Shown here in pieces: positions 18,563-26,125 of a stretch of DNA of 56,075 nucleotides. The notes under the pieces are model-generated. The model was not told where the DNA came from, made no database searches, and was given only the letters and a program-made list of their open reading frames with translations. A program made the position numbers and the translations under genes. Within the stretch, counting starts at the first letter, position 1, and each line of letters opens with the position of its first letter. The stretch spans positions 1 through 56,075 of the forward strand of contig QZKN01000189.1 of the NCBI GenBank assembly GCA_003598175.1. Reading direction: 5' to 3'. Source of the DNA: Candidatus Omnitrophota bacterium. Lineage in GTDB: Bacteria; Hinthialibacterota; Hinthialibacteria; Hinthialibacterales; Hinthialibacteraceae.

Positions 18563-19015
18563 TCAACAAGTCGTTTTTCCCAACGCTTCCAAATCCGCCA
18601 AATCCTTCATTCTGCCGATAGCCCGTTTATTGTTCACAAATTGGCGCAGGCCGATGTAAAATACCGGCACGTTCCCATACACTCCCACGGTTTTTTCACT
18701 ATCCGCTTCGTTCCAGGATACGCCGCTGATGGATGTCAGGAAATCCACACGCGCGGGGGGGACGCCAAGTTGAACGACCTTATCGGGAAGAGAAAAATCT
18801 TCGTGTGTGAGTCCGCTATTGCCAAATCCGAAAGCGTCGAGGGCTTTTAAGATTTTGGACGCATTGTCTTTGTCAGCGAGAACAAAAATATCGATGTCGC
18901 CGGTATAACGCGGCGCGCCGTGAAAAGCCAGCGCGTATCCGCCGACGATCATGTATTTCACATCATACTCGTTCAATAACACGAGCAATTCTTTGAAGTC
19001 GTTGTTGATTTCCAT
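18563..19015 (-). CDS. nucleotidyltransferase-fold protein
   Basis: A 150-residue protein with the minimal nucleotidyltransferase core: KYMIVGGYALAFHGAPRYTGDIDIFV (GG, then D-x-D) at about residues 20-45, and VDFLTSISG further on carrying the third acidic residue. It ends with KDLADLEALG, typical of stand-alone NTases of the DUF6036-like/AbiEii-like group. Such proteins often form two-gene modules with a small partner and are suspected toxin-antitoxin or defence genes. The start lies inside the upstream gene; the two frames overlap by 53 bases. Confidence 0.75.
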   Translation of the reverse strand: MEINNDFKELLVLLNEYDVKYMIVGGYALAFHGAPRYTGDIDIFVLADKDNASKILKALDAFGFGNSGLTHEDFSLPDKVVQLGVPPARVDFLTSISGVSWNEADSEKTVGVYGNVPVFYIGLRQFVNNKRAIGRMKDLADLEALGKTTC

Positions 19016-19196
19016 GTCGCTGCTTTCTTAATACTTCGACGGCTTCAATCCGTTCTTGCGGTGATTTCGCAAGCCAATACTCCAAATCGTTCCGCGCATC
19101 GGTACAATCAAGCAGGGAACCTTTTTTCACAACTTTTTCGATCATTTTATTCTTCTGATGAAGTATAAACCGATATTGTTTCGCTTTTTGAATCAT
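18963..19196 (-). CDS. small partner protein of the nucleotidyltransferase
   Basis: A 77-residue protein (a second ATG at 19145 gives 60 residues). The conserved part is LEYWLAKSPQERIEAVEVLR, then Q-R-H-G and QRLQRIARVIERV, a pattern I recognise from short genes directly upstream of DUF6036-type nucleotidyltransferases. The function is unknown; an antitoxin or adaptor role is inference. Its last 53 bases also encode the start of the nucleotidyltransferase in another frame, and both readings look family-like. Confidence 0.6.
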   Translation of the reverse strand: MIQKAKQYRFILHQKNKMIEKVVKKGSLLDCTDARNDLEYWLAKSPQERIEAVEVLRKQRHGNQQRLQRIARVIERV

Positions 19197-19277
19197 AATG
19201 GGCTGAACTCAATGAGATGTCAAGAAATATCTGATTATGGAAGAGAGTAAATTCTGACGGATTGACAAATGATGCGT

Positions 19278-19643
19278 TCAAAGTCCCCTCTTTCGCAAAT
19301 CGGTTTCGTCAAGTCCCAGATGATGGCCGATCTCGTGCAGAAGCGTGCGCTGCACTTCGTCCTTCATGCGGCGCGGGCTGTTCGCATAACGTTCGATGTT
19401 CTTTTTGAAAAGGATGATCGCGGGAGGGTAGATGGGAGAGGAAAAGAACGTTTGGTGGGGAAAGGGCGTGCCTTCATACAGGCCCAAAATGCTGTGACGG
19501 TTATGGCCGCGCAACCGCGAGAGTTGCTCGCGGGTGGGGTAATCCTGAATGGTGACGGTGACCTGCTCGAGCGCATGGCGGACATCCGGCGGCAGTTCGT
19601 CCAAAATTTCGTCCACGAGTTCGATGATTTCTTTTTCGGTCAT
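19278..19643 (-). CDS. small zincin-type metallopeptidase family protein
   Basis: A 121-residue protein with the short zinc-peptidase motif H-E-I-G-H-H-L-G-L-D (near residue 103), the signature of the minimal zincin family found in many bacteria (Zincin_1). The preceding FSSPIYPPAIILFKKNIE segment supplies the edge strand. It is cytoplasmic, with no signal. Its peptidase activity and target are not established. It lies between the nucleotidyltransferase pair and the ParDE-like module, all on the same strand. Confidence 0.85.
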   Translation of the reverse strand: MTEKEIIELVDEILDELPPDVRHALEQVTVTIQDYPTREQLSRLRGHNRHSILGLYEGTPFPHQTFFSSPIYPPAIILFKKNIERYANSPRRMKDEVQRTLLHEIGHHLGLDETDLRKRGL

Positions 19644-19661
19644 GGCAGCAGTATATAGGGG

Positions 19662-19964
19662 TTAGGGATTAGGGGCTAGAGGCTGTGATTTAGGGGATTT
19701 TGAGTGAAGAACATGGAATGACTTCAATACCGGCATCGACAGGTCGGTAAAAATATTGTAATTTCCAATCGGAAAGATACGTATACCTGGGGCCAGGCGA
19801 AACCGGACCGTGCCTAATTTCGGCCTTTCGACAAGCAGGCGTAATTTTTGATCGATGGTTCGAATAAGCCTATCGGCGGTGGAAGGATTTCTTTTGGCGA
19901 TGGGGGAATCCCATAACGCATCAAGATCATGCCTTGCGGCAGGCAAGAGGGTGATATTTGCCAT
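19662..19964 (-). CDS. ParE-like toxin with a mis-framed internal segment
   Basis: A 100-residue ParE/RelE-superfamily protein: ITLLPAARHDLDALWDSPIA, LRLLVERPKLGTVRFRLAPG and IRIFPIGNYNIF are the expected helices and strands. From there the frame reads TDLSMPVLKSF and then HVLHSKSP. The next frame over the same bases reads YRPVDAGIEVI, a close match to the family pattern (F-Y-R-P-x-x-x-G-I-E-V). A missing T in the run at 19749-19753 and an extra C at 19715-19716 would explain this, so eleven residues seem mis-framed between compensating indels. The toxin may be weakened, or the indels may be sequencing errors. Its ATG overlaps the antitoxin stop (TGATG). Confidence 0.6.
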   Translation of the reverse strand: MANITLLPAARHDLDALWDSPIAKRNPSTADRLIRTIDQKLRLLVERPKLGTVRFRLAPGIRIFPIGNYNIFTDLSMPVLKSFHVLHSKSPKSQPLAPNP

Positions 19965-20207
19965 CAGGGAGTGAGATCTCCTGTCCGTGTTTGAAGGCGT
20001 TCATGTCCCCGTCGAATGATATCTTGTACATCCCATGGTTCCGGCTTTCCACTATTCAATCCTTCTCTTATTTTTTTTGCGTAAATACGCATCTTCTTTT
20101 AATTGGGCTTCAATGGCTTCCCGAACGAAATCTTCAATATTCGTGTGCGCATCCTTCACGACATCTGCAATTTTACTTTGTAAATCGTCAGGCAGTGTGA
20201 TATTCAT
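19964..20207 (-). pseudogene. ParD-like antitoxin gene interrupted by a +1 frameshift
   Basis: From ATG 20207 (AGGAG ten bases upstream) the frame reads MNITLPDDLQSKIADVVK, a ribbon-helix-helix antitoxin start, to YLRKKNKRRIE and a stop at 20052. Removing one A from the run of eight at 20071-20078 (coding strand) restores a frame reading KKIREGLNSGKPEPWDV, then IIRRGHERLQTRTGDLTP. That tail is antitoxin-like and stops exactly at the toxin start (TGATG, 19962-19966). The restored protein would be 80 residues. The exact junction argues strongly that this is one gene carrying a homopolymer indel, natural or technical. Confidence 0.8.
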
Positions 20208-20318
20208 AACCGCGATACTCCTGCAAAAAAGTGCTTTTTCCATTAGATGTTTATTATTACTATTTCGACAAGTATTCGGAATCTCTCCTCTCCAAATCGC
20301 CGAATGAGACCCAAATCC

Positions 20319-23300
20319 CTAAACCCGAACTCGTTCCGTTCGTCCGGTTATCCAATTCCGCATCTGCCTGGCGAGAGATGTGACAGCATCGCCGGCGGAC
20401 ACCATCGATGGCACGACCACGAGCGTGAGCAGCGTTGCGACGGCGAGGCCGAAGATCACCGCAACCGCCATCGGTCCCCACCATTGCGAGGATTCGGAAT
20501 CCACCTGCCAGGTTAAATTGCGAAAATCGTAACTGATTCCCACCGCCATGGGCGCCAAACCGAGAATGGTGGTGATGGCCGTCAGCATGACCGGGCGGAA
20601 GCGCACGATTCCCGCTCGCACCAGCGAGTCGCGCGCGGATACGCCGCGTTCCCGCAATTGGCCGACGTAATCCAACAAGACGATGGCGTTGTTCACGACG
20701 ACTCCCGCCAGACTGATCACCCCGATGCCGGTCATGATGATGCCGAACGGAGTGTTTGTTACTAAAAGTCCGATAAAAACGCCGACGGTTGCCAGAATGA
20801 CGGACGTTAAAATGATGAACGGTTTATAAAGCGAATTGAATTCGGTCACAAGGATCAACATGATCAGCATGAGCGCTGCAATAAACGCTTCGGAAAGAAA
20901 TTCCTGCGCCTCTTCGCGATCTTCGCTCTCGCCGCGGTATTCGAGTCTATATCCGCGCGGCAGTTGTATCGCCGTGAGTGTGTTTTGGACGTCGGTTAAC
21001 ACATCGGTGGCCAATCTCCCTTCCACTTCTCCCTCGATGGTGATTACCCGCTTTTGATCGGAGCGCACGATGGTTCCGAGTCCGGCGGATAGACGGATAT
21101 CCGCGATGGAACTGATCGGAACATAGCGACCCAACGCATCGGAAATCATCAGATTTTTTAAGGCGTACAAATCCTTGCGGCGATCAAGCGGAAGTTGAAC
21201 GATAATATCATAATCGTCGTTGCCTTCACGATACACGCCGGCTTCGATGCCGCGAATGGCCGCTTTGACGTTTGTGGCCACCACTTGTGTGTTCAAGCCC
21301 AACAATGCGGCCCGTTCCTTATCCACATTGACCACGATTTCCGGACGCGCCACCACGTAATCATCCTGAAGATTGACCAGACCGGGAATTGCGCGAATGC
21401 GTTCCTTCGCCTCGCGCATGATTTGTTCCAGCACATCATAGGATTCGCCGGAAATTTCGATGCTGACCGGCGCGCCGGTCGGCGGTCCCCCTTCTTCTTT
21501 TTGAATCTCGATATCGGCTTCGTAAATCGGAGACAAGGTTTGCCGCAATCGAGCAATAACCTGGCTGGAAGGAATTTTACGGTCTTCGATGTCGACGAAT
21601 TCAAGCATGATGCGCGAGATGTCCGGCGAGTTTCCACTGACCATTCCGAAACTTTGCATGCTGGACCCGGTCGTGCCGATATTGGTGATAATGCTTTTCA
21701 CTTCGTCGTATTCACTACTCGGTTTCTCCACTCGCCGGGTCATTGCATCGGTTTGGTCCAGATTCGTGCCTTTCGGCATCTCGATATCGATGTAAGCGCG
21801 CTGCGGTTCGACTTCGGGAAAGAATTCCACGCCGGTTCCGAAGCGGACGTAAGCGGTGACGATGAGAATCATCATGCAGAGGGAGCAGAGTAATGTGTAG
21901 AAAGGACGATCCACCGCGCCTTCGAGAAGATGGGTATACCATATGACGAGTCGATTCTTGCTGTTTCCCGGCGAGAGGCTTTTTGCTTTGACAAACAAAC
22001 TGCATAGCGTGGGATTGATGATCAGGGCGACGAACAGCGAAGCGGTTAATGCCACGATGACGGTTTTGGGCAGGTAGGCCATGAACTCGCCGACGATGCC
22101 CGGCCAATACACCATCGGAAAAAACGCGGCGATGGTGGTGGCGGCGCTGGCGATGACCGGCCACATCACTTCGTGAGTGCCGACGATCGATGCGGTGAGC
22201 CGGTCTTTGCCTTCCTGTCGATGGCGGAAGATATTTTCCACGATGACGATGGCGTTGTCCACCAACATTCCCACGGCCAGCACCAGCGAAAACAAAACCA
22301 CCATATTCAGCGTCAATCCCATTAATTTCAAAACCATGAACGTGATCAGCATGGAAAGAGGGATCGCGGAAGCGACGAGAAGAGCATTGCGCAGCCCCAT
22401 AGAGAACAGCACGACCAGCAGAACGAGAATCAATCCGGATAAAATACTGTTTTCAAGGTCGCTCACCATGATGTTGATATCTTTCGACATATCGGTGTCG
22501 ACCGAAATTACGGTTCCATAGGGCGTGGATTGTTGATATTGATGGATCAATGCCTTGACCTGATCCGCGATTTCGATGATGTTCTCACCGCTGCGTTTGA
22601 TGACGCTGACAGTGACGGCTTCATGGCCGTTATAGCGGGCCTTGGTTTTCGGTTCTTCGAATCCGTCCTGCAGTTGCGCCACATCGGTCACGTAGACCGG
22701 CACGTTGTCGTTGGAAAAAACGATCAATTTGCGCGCTTCTTCCGGATTTTGAAATTCGCCGGGGATTTTCAGGAGATAATTTCCCACGCCGATGTCCATG
22801 TCGCCGCCCGGTGTGTTCAGGTTGTTGGAACGAACGGCCTGCATGACCTGCGTGACGGAAATGTTATATGCCGCCAACCGTTCGGGATCGTAAACCACTC
22901 GGATTTCCCGTTCCAATCCGCCGGTGACCTTTGCTTCCAGCACCCCGTTGATGGTTTCCACGTCATCCGCGAAATCGTCGGCGATTTCCTTCAACCTGAC
23001 CAGGCCGACCGGACCGGAAAACACGACGTTCATGATGGGAAACTCGGCGAAATTGATTTCTTTCACGAACGGATCGTCTTCCAGATCGGACGGTAGATCC
23101 TTTTTCGCTTCGTCCACCTTATCGCGGACTTTTTGCAGGGCCGTGTCGATGTCGATGCCGGAATCATATTCGATGACGATGGTGGAAGCGCCTTCCGACG
23201 AATACGAACGAATTTCCTTGACCTTGCTCAACGAGATCAGTTTTTTCTCGATCTGAATGGTAATCTGGCTCTCGATGTCGGAGGGAGCGACTCCTTCGTA

Positions 23301-23450
23301 ATTTGTGGTAACAAGCACGTTCGGAATCGTGATATCGGGAAATGATTCGCGCGGCAAAACGACGTAACTGTAGATGCCGGCTATGATCAGAATCACGATT
23401 AATACGGATATGGTAGTACTGTGGCGTATGGAAAATTCGGAAGGCGTCAT
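20319..23450 (-). CDS. RND-family efflux transporter permease
   Basis: A 1043-residue inner-membrane transporter of the AcrB/hydrophobe-amphiphile efflux type. It starts with a TM helix (TISVLIVILIIAGIYSYVVL) and PRESFPDI. The proton-relay region AVGMLVDNAIVIVENIF contains the key Asp of TM4. Two large periplasmic loops (about residues 40-330 and 540-850) and 12 predicted TM segments give the normal full length. It forms the pump of a tripartite exporter with the adaptor gene, whose end overlaps its start by four bases (ATGA). The outer-membrane channel is not in the window. Substrates are unknown. It is likely controlled by the TetR gene at the head of the operon. Confidence 0.93.
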   Translation of the reverse strand: MTPSEFSIRHSTTISVLIVILIIAGIYSYVVLPRESFPDITIPNVLVTTNYEGVAPSDIESQITIQIEKKLISLSKVKEIRSYSSEGASTIVIEYDSGIDIDTALQKVRDKVDEAKKDLPSDLEDDPFVKEINFAEFPIMNVVFSGPVGLVRLKEIADDFADDVETINGVLEAKVTGGLEREIRVVYDPERLAAYNISVTQVMQAVRSNNLNTPGGDMDIGVGNYLLKIPGEFQNPEEARKLIVFSNDNVPVYVTDVAQLQDGFEEPKTKARYNGHEAVTVSVIKRSGENIIEIADQVKALIHQYQQSTPYGTVISVDTDMSKDINIMVSDLENSILSGLILVLLVVLFSMGLRNALLVASAIPLSMLITFMVLKLMGLTLNMVVLFSLVLAVGMLVDNAIVIVENIFRHRQEGKDRLTASIVGTHEVMWPVIASAATTIAAFFPMVYWPGIVGEFMAYLPKTVIVALTASLFVALIINPTLCSLFVKAKSLSPGNSKNRLVIWYTHLLEGAVDRPFYTLLCSLCMMILIVTAYVRFGTGVEFFPEVEPQRAYIDIEMPKGTNLDQTDAMTRRVEKPSSEYDEVKSIITNIGTTGSSMQSFGMVSGNSPDISRIMLEFVDIEDRKIPSSQVIARLRQTLSPIYEADIEIQKEEGGPPTGAPVSIEISGESYDVLEQIMREAKERIRAIPGLVNLQDDYVVARPEIVVNVDKERAALLGLNTQVVATNVKAAIRGIEAGVYREGNDDYDIIVQLPLDRRKDLYALKNLMISDALGRYVPISSIADIRLSAGLGTIVRSDQKRVITIEGEVEGRLATDVLTDVQNTLTAIQLPRGYRLEYRGESEDREEAQEFLSEAFIAALMLIMLILVTEFNSLYKPFIILTSVILATVGVFIGLLVTNTPFGIIMTGIGVISLAGVVVNNAIVLLDYVGQLRERGVSARDSLVRAGIVRFRPVMLTAITTILGLAPMAVGISYDFRNLTWQVDSESSQWWGPMAVAVIFGLAVATLLTLVVVPSMVSAGDAVTSLARQMRNWITGRTERVRV

Positions 23451-24619
23451 TGCAGTTCCTTATCGATGCTGAAAGTCATGTGTTGAGGAATTATTTCCAT
23501 CACTTCGACCCGCTGGCCGTGAACCAGATCCTTTTGCCCCACGACGATGACATGCTCATTGGTGGAAAGCCCTTGTGTAATTTCCACTTGATCTTTTTCC
23601 ACGGCGCCCATCGTGACCGGCCTTGCCTCCACCGTTCCTTCTTTTTCCACGAAAAGAATCATGCCGCTCTCGCGCTTGACGAGAGAAAACAACGGCACGA
23701 TCAGGGCATTGGGAATCTGTTTCGTAATGAGCCGGGTGCGTACGATCATGCCGGGCCGTATGCGGTGGTCGGGATTGTCGAGCCGCAGCGTCGCTTCAAA
23801 CGTGTTCGTCAACGTATCCGCCGCATAGGCAATGCGTTCCAATACCGCGGTTCGCTCCTCGTTCAAACCATCGATAAAGACGACGGCCTGTTTTTGCCTG
23901 GCAACGGCATCCACATACAATTCGGGGATGCCCGCCACGATCTTGACGCGATCGATGTCGAGTAGTCGCGCGAGCTGAGCGCCCTCGTGCATATATTCCC
24001 CTTCTTCCACGTCGACCCGGTCGATGATTCCGGCGATCGGCGCGGTAATTTTGCCCTGGGAAACTTCCACGTCACAGCGGCGCACCACAGCGGCAGCCTG
24101 TCCTTCCGCCGCCACGGCTTCGTCATATTCCTGGATGGTGACGTCGCCCCGTTCGCGCAGTTTTTTTCTGCGTTCGAGTGTTTTCCTGGCCAGTTCGTGG
24201 TTGGCGATGGCTTCGGTCTGTATGGCAAGACGGGAACGAAGGTCGATTAGAAACAATTCCTTGCCTTGCGGGACGTGATCGCCTTCCTTCACGTGGATTT
24301 TTTCGATGACGCCGGGAATCACGGCGCCCAATGACACGTCTTCATAGGCCTTGACCATGCCGGGAATGAGAATCGTTTCCTCCAGCGCGCGGGGTTCCAC
24401 CATCATGGCGGTAACCCGTTTTAACAGCGCGTCCTTCGTGAATTTCGCGATTTCTTCTTCCTGTTTGTCCATTTTCGAAGGGATCATGGACATGACAAAC
24501 AACGAGCCGAAAAAGAAGACAATCAGAATCAGGTACAATGTGATACGGCGTAGCATGATTTTTTTTTGAAATCCTCGATTTTTCAATAGTCTGACGATAG
24601 CAATACGAATCGTTTCCAC
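23447..24619 (-). CDS. RND efflux periplasmic adaptor (membrane fusion protein)
   Basis: About 390 residues from a GTG at 24619; an ATG at 24556 (MLRRITLYLILIVFFFG) is an alternative start. After an N-terminal TM anchor, the protein has the lipoyl-like half (VSLGAVIPGVIEKIHVKEGDHVPQ), a short hairpin (LARKTLERRKKLRERGDVTI), the second lipoyl half (GKITAPIAGIIDRVDVEEGE) and beta-barrel plus membrane-proximal domains. It links the RND pump to an outer-membrane channel. It lies between tetR-like and RND genes; stop/start overlap with the pump gene shows one operon. Confidence 0.9.
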   Translation of the reverse strand: METIRIAIVRLLKNRGFQKKIMLRRITLYLILIVFFFGSLFVMSMIPSKMDKQEEEIAKFTKDALLKRVTAMMVEPRALEETILIPGMVKAYEDVSLGAVIPGVIEKIHVKEGDHVPQGKELFLIDLRSRLAIQTEAIANHELARKTLERRKKLRERGDVTIQEYDEAVAAEGQAAAVVRRCDVEVSQGKITAPIAGIIDRVDVEEGEYMHEGAQLARLLDIDRVKIVAGIPELYVDAVARQKQAVVFIDGLNEERTAVLERIAYAADTLTNTFEATLRLDNPDHRIRPGMIVRTRLITKQIPNALIVPLFSLVKRESGMILFVEKEGTVEARPVTMGAVEKDQVEITQGLSTNEHVIVVGQKDLVHGQRVEVMEIIPQHMTFSIDKELQ

Positions 24620-24631
24620 AAAAATTCCGTG

Positions 24632-25255
24632 TTACGATGAATTGGATGATATTGTTTGACAAGCGATTCCTCTGAGCATAAACATGTAAATATGATCTTC
24701 AAACCGGTCCGGCATGGGACCGCCGCGAAGCAGCAGTAACAAATAAATGGTGATTTCTCCCCAAAAATGCATGACGTTTTCTTCCGCGGAATCCTTGTTC
24801 CCGTATCCCTGTTCGATTCCTTCCTGAAAAAATTGACGCAAGATCTCGAAATGGCGTTGTTCCAAAGCGAGAAACGATTCGGGCGGACGATTTCGCCGTG
24901 GTCCGAAAAAAGTCATGAAAATCAAACGAATTAAATCCTCTTCTTCATTTTGTTCGCAATCTTCAAAATAAAGGTGAATGATTTTTTTTAATTTGTCCGG
25001 AAACGGAGCGGAAACTTGCGTCGTTTCCTCGATCAAGCGAATGAAGGTGGAATAGGCTTCGTGAATCAGAGTGACAAAGAGATCCTCCTTACTCTTGAAA
25101 TAATAATATAGAACCGGCTTGGTCACGCCGGCGGCCTCCACGATATCGCGAACGCTGGTTCCATCGAATCCTTGATGCGCAAATAATTTTGTCGCCACAG
25201 ATGCGATGTGAGAACGTGTGTTTGCAGGTTCGGCAACGGGATTTTGTTCATTCAT
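24632..25255 (-). CDS. TetR/AcrR-family repressor of the efflux operon
   Basis: A 207-residue regulator. The N-terminal HTH is ATKLFAHQGFDGTSVRDIVE then AAGVTKPVLYYYFKSKEDLF, a textbook TetR DNA-binding domain (residues 19-65). The C-terminal ligand domain is helical. It is the first gene of the TetR-adaptor-RND operon, with 12 bases before the adaptor frame. A palindrome 80 bases upstream of its start (25336-25353) is a likely operator, so it probably represses its own operon until a toxic ligand binds. Confidence 0.92.
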   Translation of the reverse strand: MNEQNPVAEPANTRSHIASVATKLFAHQGFDGTSVRDIVEAAGVTKPVLYYYFKSKEDLFVTLIHEAYSTFIRLIEETTQVSAPFPDKLKKIIHLYFEDCEQNEEEDLIRLIFMTFFGPRRNRPPESFLALEQRHFEILRQFFQEGIEQGYGNKDSAEENVMHFWGEITIYLLLLLRGGPMPDRFEDHIYMFMLRGIACQTISSNSS

Positions 25256-25335
25256 TTGATTTTTTCTAAAAAAGGTTCCTTTTCAAGCAATTTTTTTAGT
25301 GATATTTGTTACCATGAAAAGAAATTCAGCCCTTC

Positions 25336-25353
25336 TTACCTACCGGTAAGTAT
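25336..25353. promoter_or_regulatory. candidate TetR-type operator
   Basis: TTACCTACCGGTAAGTA(T) centred at 25344/25345: seven of nine arm positions pair. It is close to the pattern TTACTNACCGGTNAGTAA seen for many TetR-family sites, lies 81 bases upstream of the TetR start, and is the only such palindrome noticed in the 402-base gap 25256-25657. The remaining gap up to the Rrf2 promoter shows no other feature. Confidence 0.6.
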
Positions 25354-25593
25354 AGGGAAAGGAACATAAAAGAAAAGTGGCAAGGAGTAATTTTTTTTGC
25401 CCCTCGCAAAATGAACGAAAGTCGAAGAGAAGAAGATTTTCCACATTCTTTTTCGTTGCCGGCGTTGGCGTTATACCCATACACTTATTGTTTCCACTTC
25501 AATGGCAGGATAAATACTCCTGCCATGTTGATGACGAGGTAATTCAGCCGGTTATGTATCTGTTATATATGGGGAGTAATAAAGTAATAAAAC

Positions 25594-25621
25594 TTGACAA
25601 TCAGACTATTTCTTTTATGAT
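25594..25621 (+). promoter_or_regulatory. sigma-70-type promoter of the Rrf2 gene
   Basis: TTGACA (25594-25599), 16 bases, TATGAT (25616-25621); the ATG of the Rrf2 frame follows at 25658. The -35 hexamer matches the consensus fully. An AT-rich stretch (ATCGATAGAATAGATAG) between promoter and start might be an autoregulatory site (inference). Confidence 0.6.
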
Positions 25622-25657
25622 CAACCATAAATCGATAGAATAGATAGTGTTTTCGCT

Positions 25658-26118
25658 ATGATTTCTCAAAAAACGAAATACGCGTTGAAAGCCTTGATTT
25701 ATCTCGCCAAGTGTTATGGCGAGGGGCCGATATTGATTGCGGATCTGGCGCAAAGTGAGAATATCCCGAAAAATTTTTGGAATTGATTCTGCTTGAACTG
25801 AAAAATCTCGGTTTTCTGCGCAGCAAAAAGGGCAGGGGAGGAGGCTATTATTTAGGTCGGCATCCCGATTCCATTACCATTGGCCAGGTGATTCGCGTTC
25901 TGGACGGTCCTTTGGCGCCGGTGAGCTGTGTCAGCGTCACCGCCTATGAACACTGCAAGGATTGCCATGATGAAATATCGTGCGGATTGCATATGGTCAT
26001 GCAAAAGGTGCGGGATGCAACGGCTTCCATTCTCGACAACACCAGCCTCAGCGACGTACTCAAGCAAATCGAAACGGCGCGAAACCGTAATCAAGAAGAA
26101 TTGATGTATTATATATAA
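25658..26118 (+). pseudogene. Rrf2-family transcription regulator, frameshifted
   Basis: From ATG 25658 the frame reads MISQKTKYALKALIYLAKCY, then LIADLAQSENIPKNFWN and a stop at 25784. The winged-helix domain continues in the +1 frame as LELILLELKNLGFLRSKKGR and GGGYYLGRHPDSITIGQVIR, to a normal C-terminus at 26118. Adding one base in the run AAAAATTTTT (25769-25778) joins the halves as NIPKKFLELILLELK, the expected family sequence. Three or more cysteines after LDGPLAPVS (C-VS, HCKDC, SCGL) could bind an Fe-S cluster as in IscR/NsrR-type members. It is either a recently inactivated gene or a sequencing indel. It converges on the symporter gene with a seven-base gap. Confidence 0.85.
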
Positions 26119-26125
26119 ACCGGAA

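Noticed and set aside
25377..25643. An 88-codon frame across the Rrf2 promoter
   Set aside because: It overlaps a good promoter and shows no motif.
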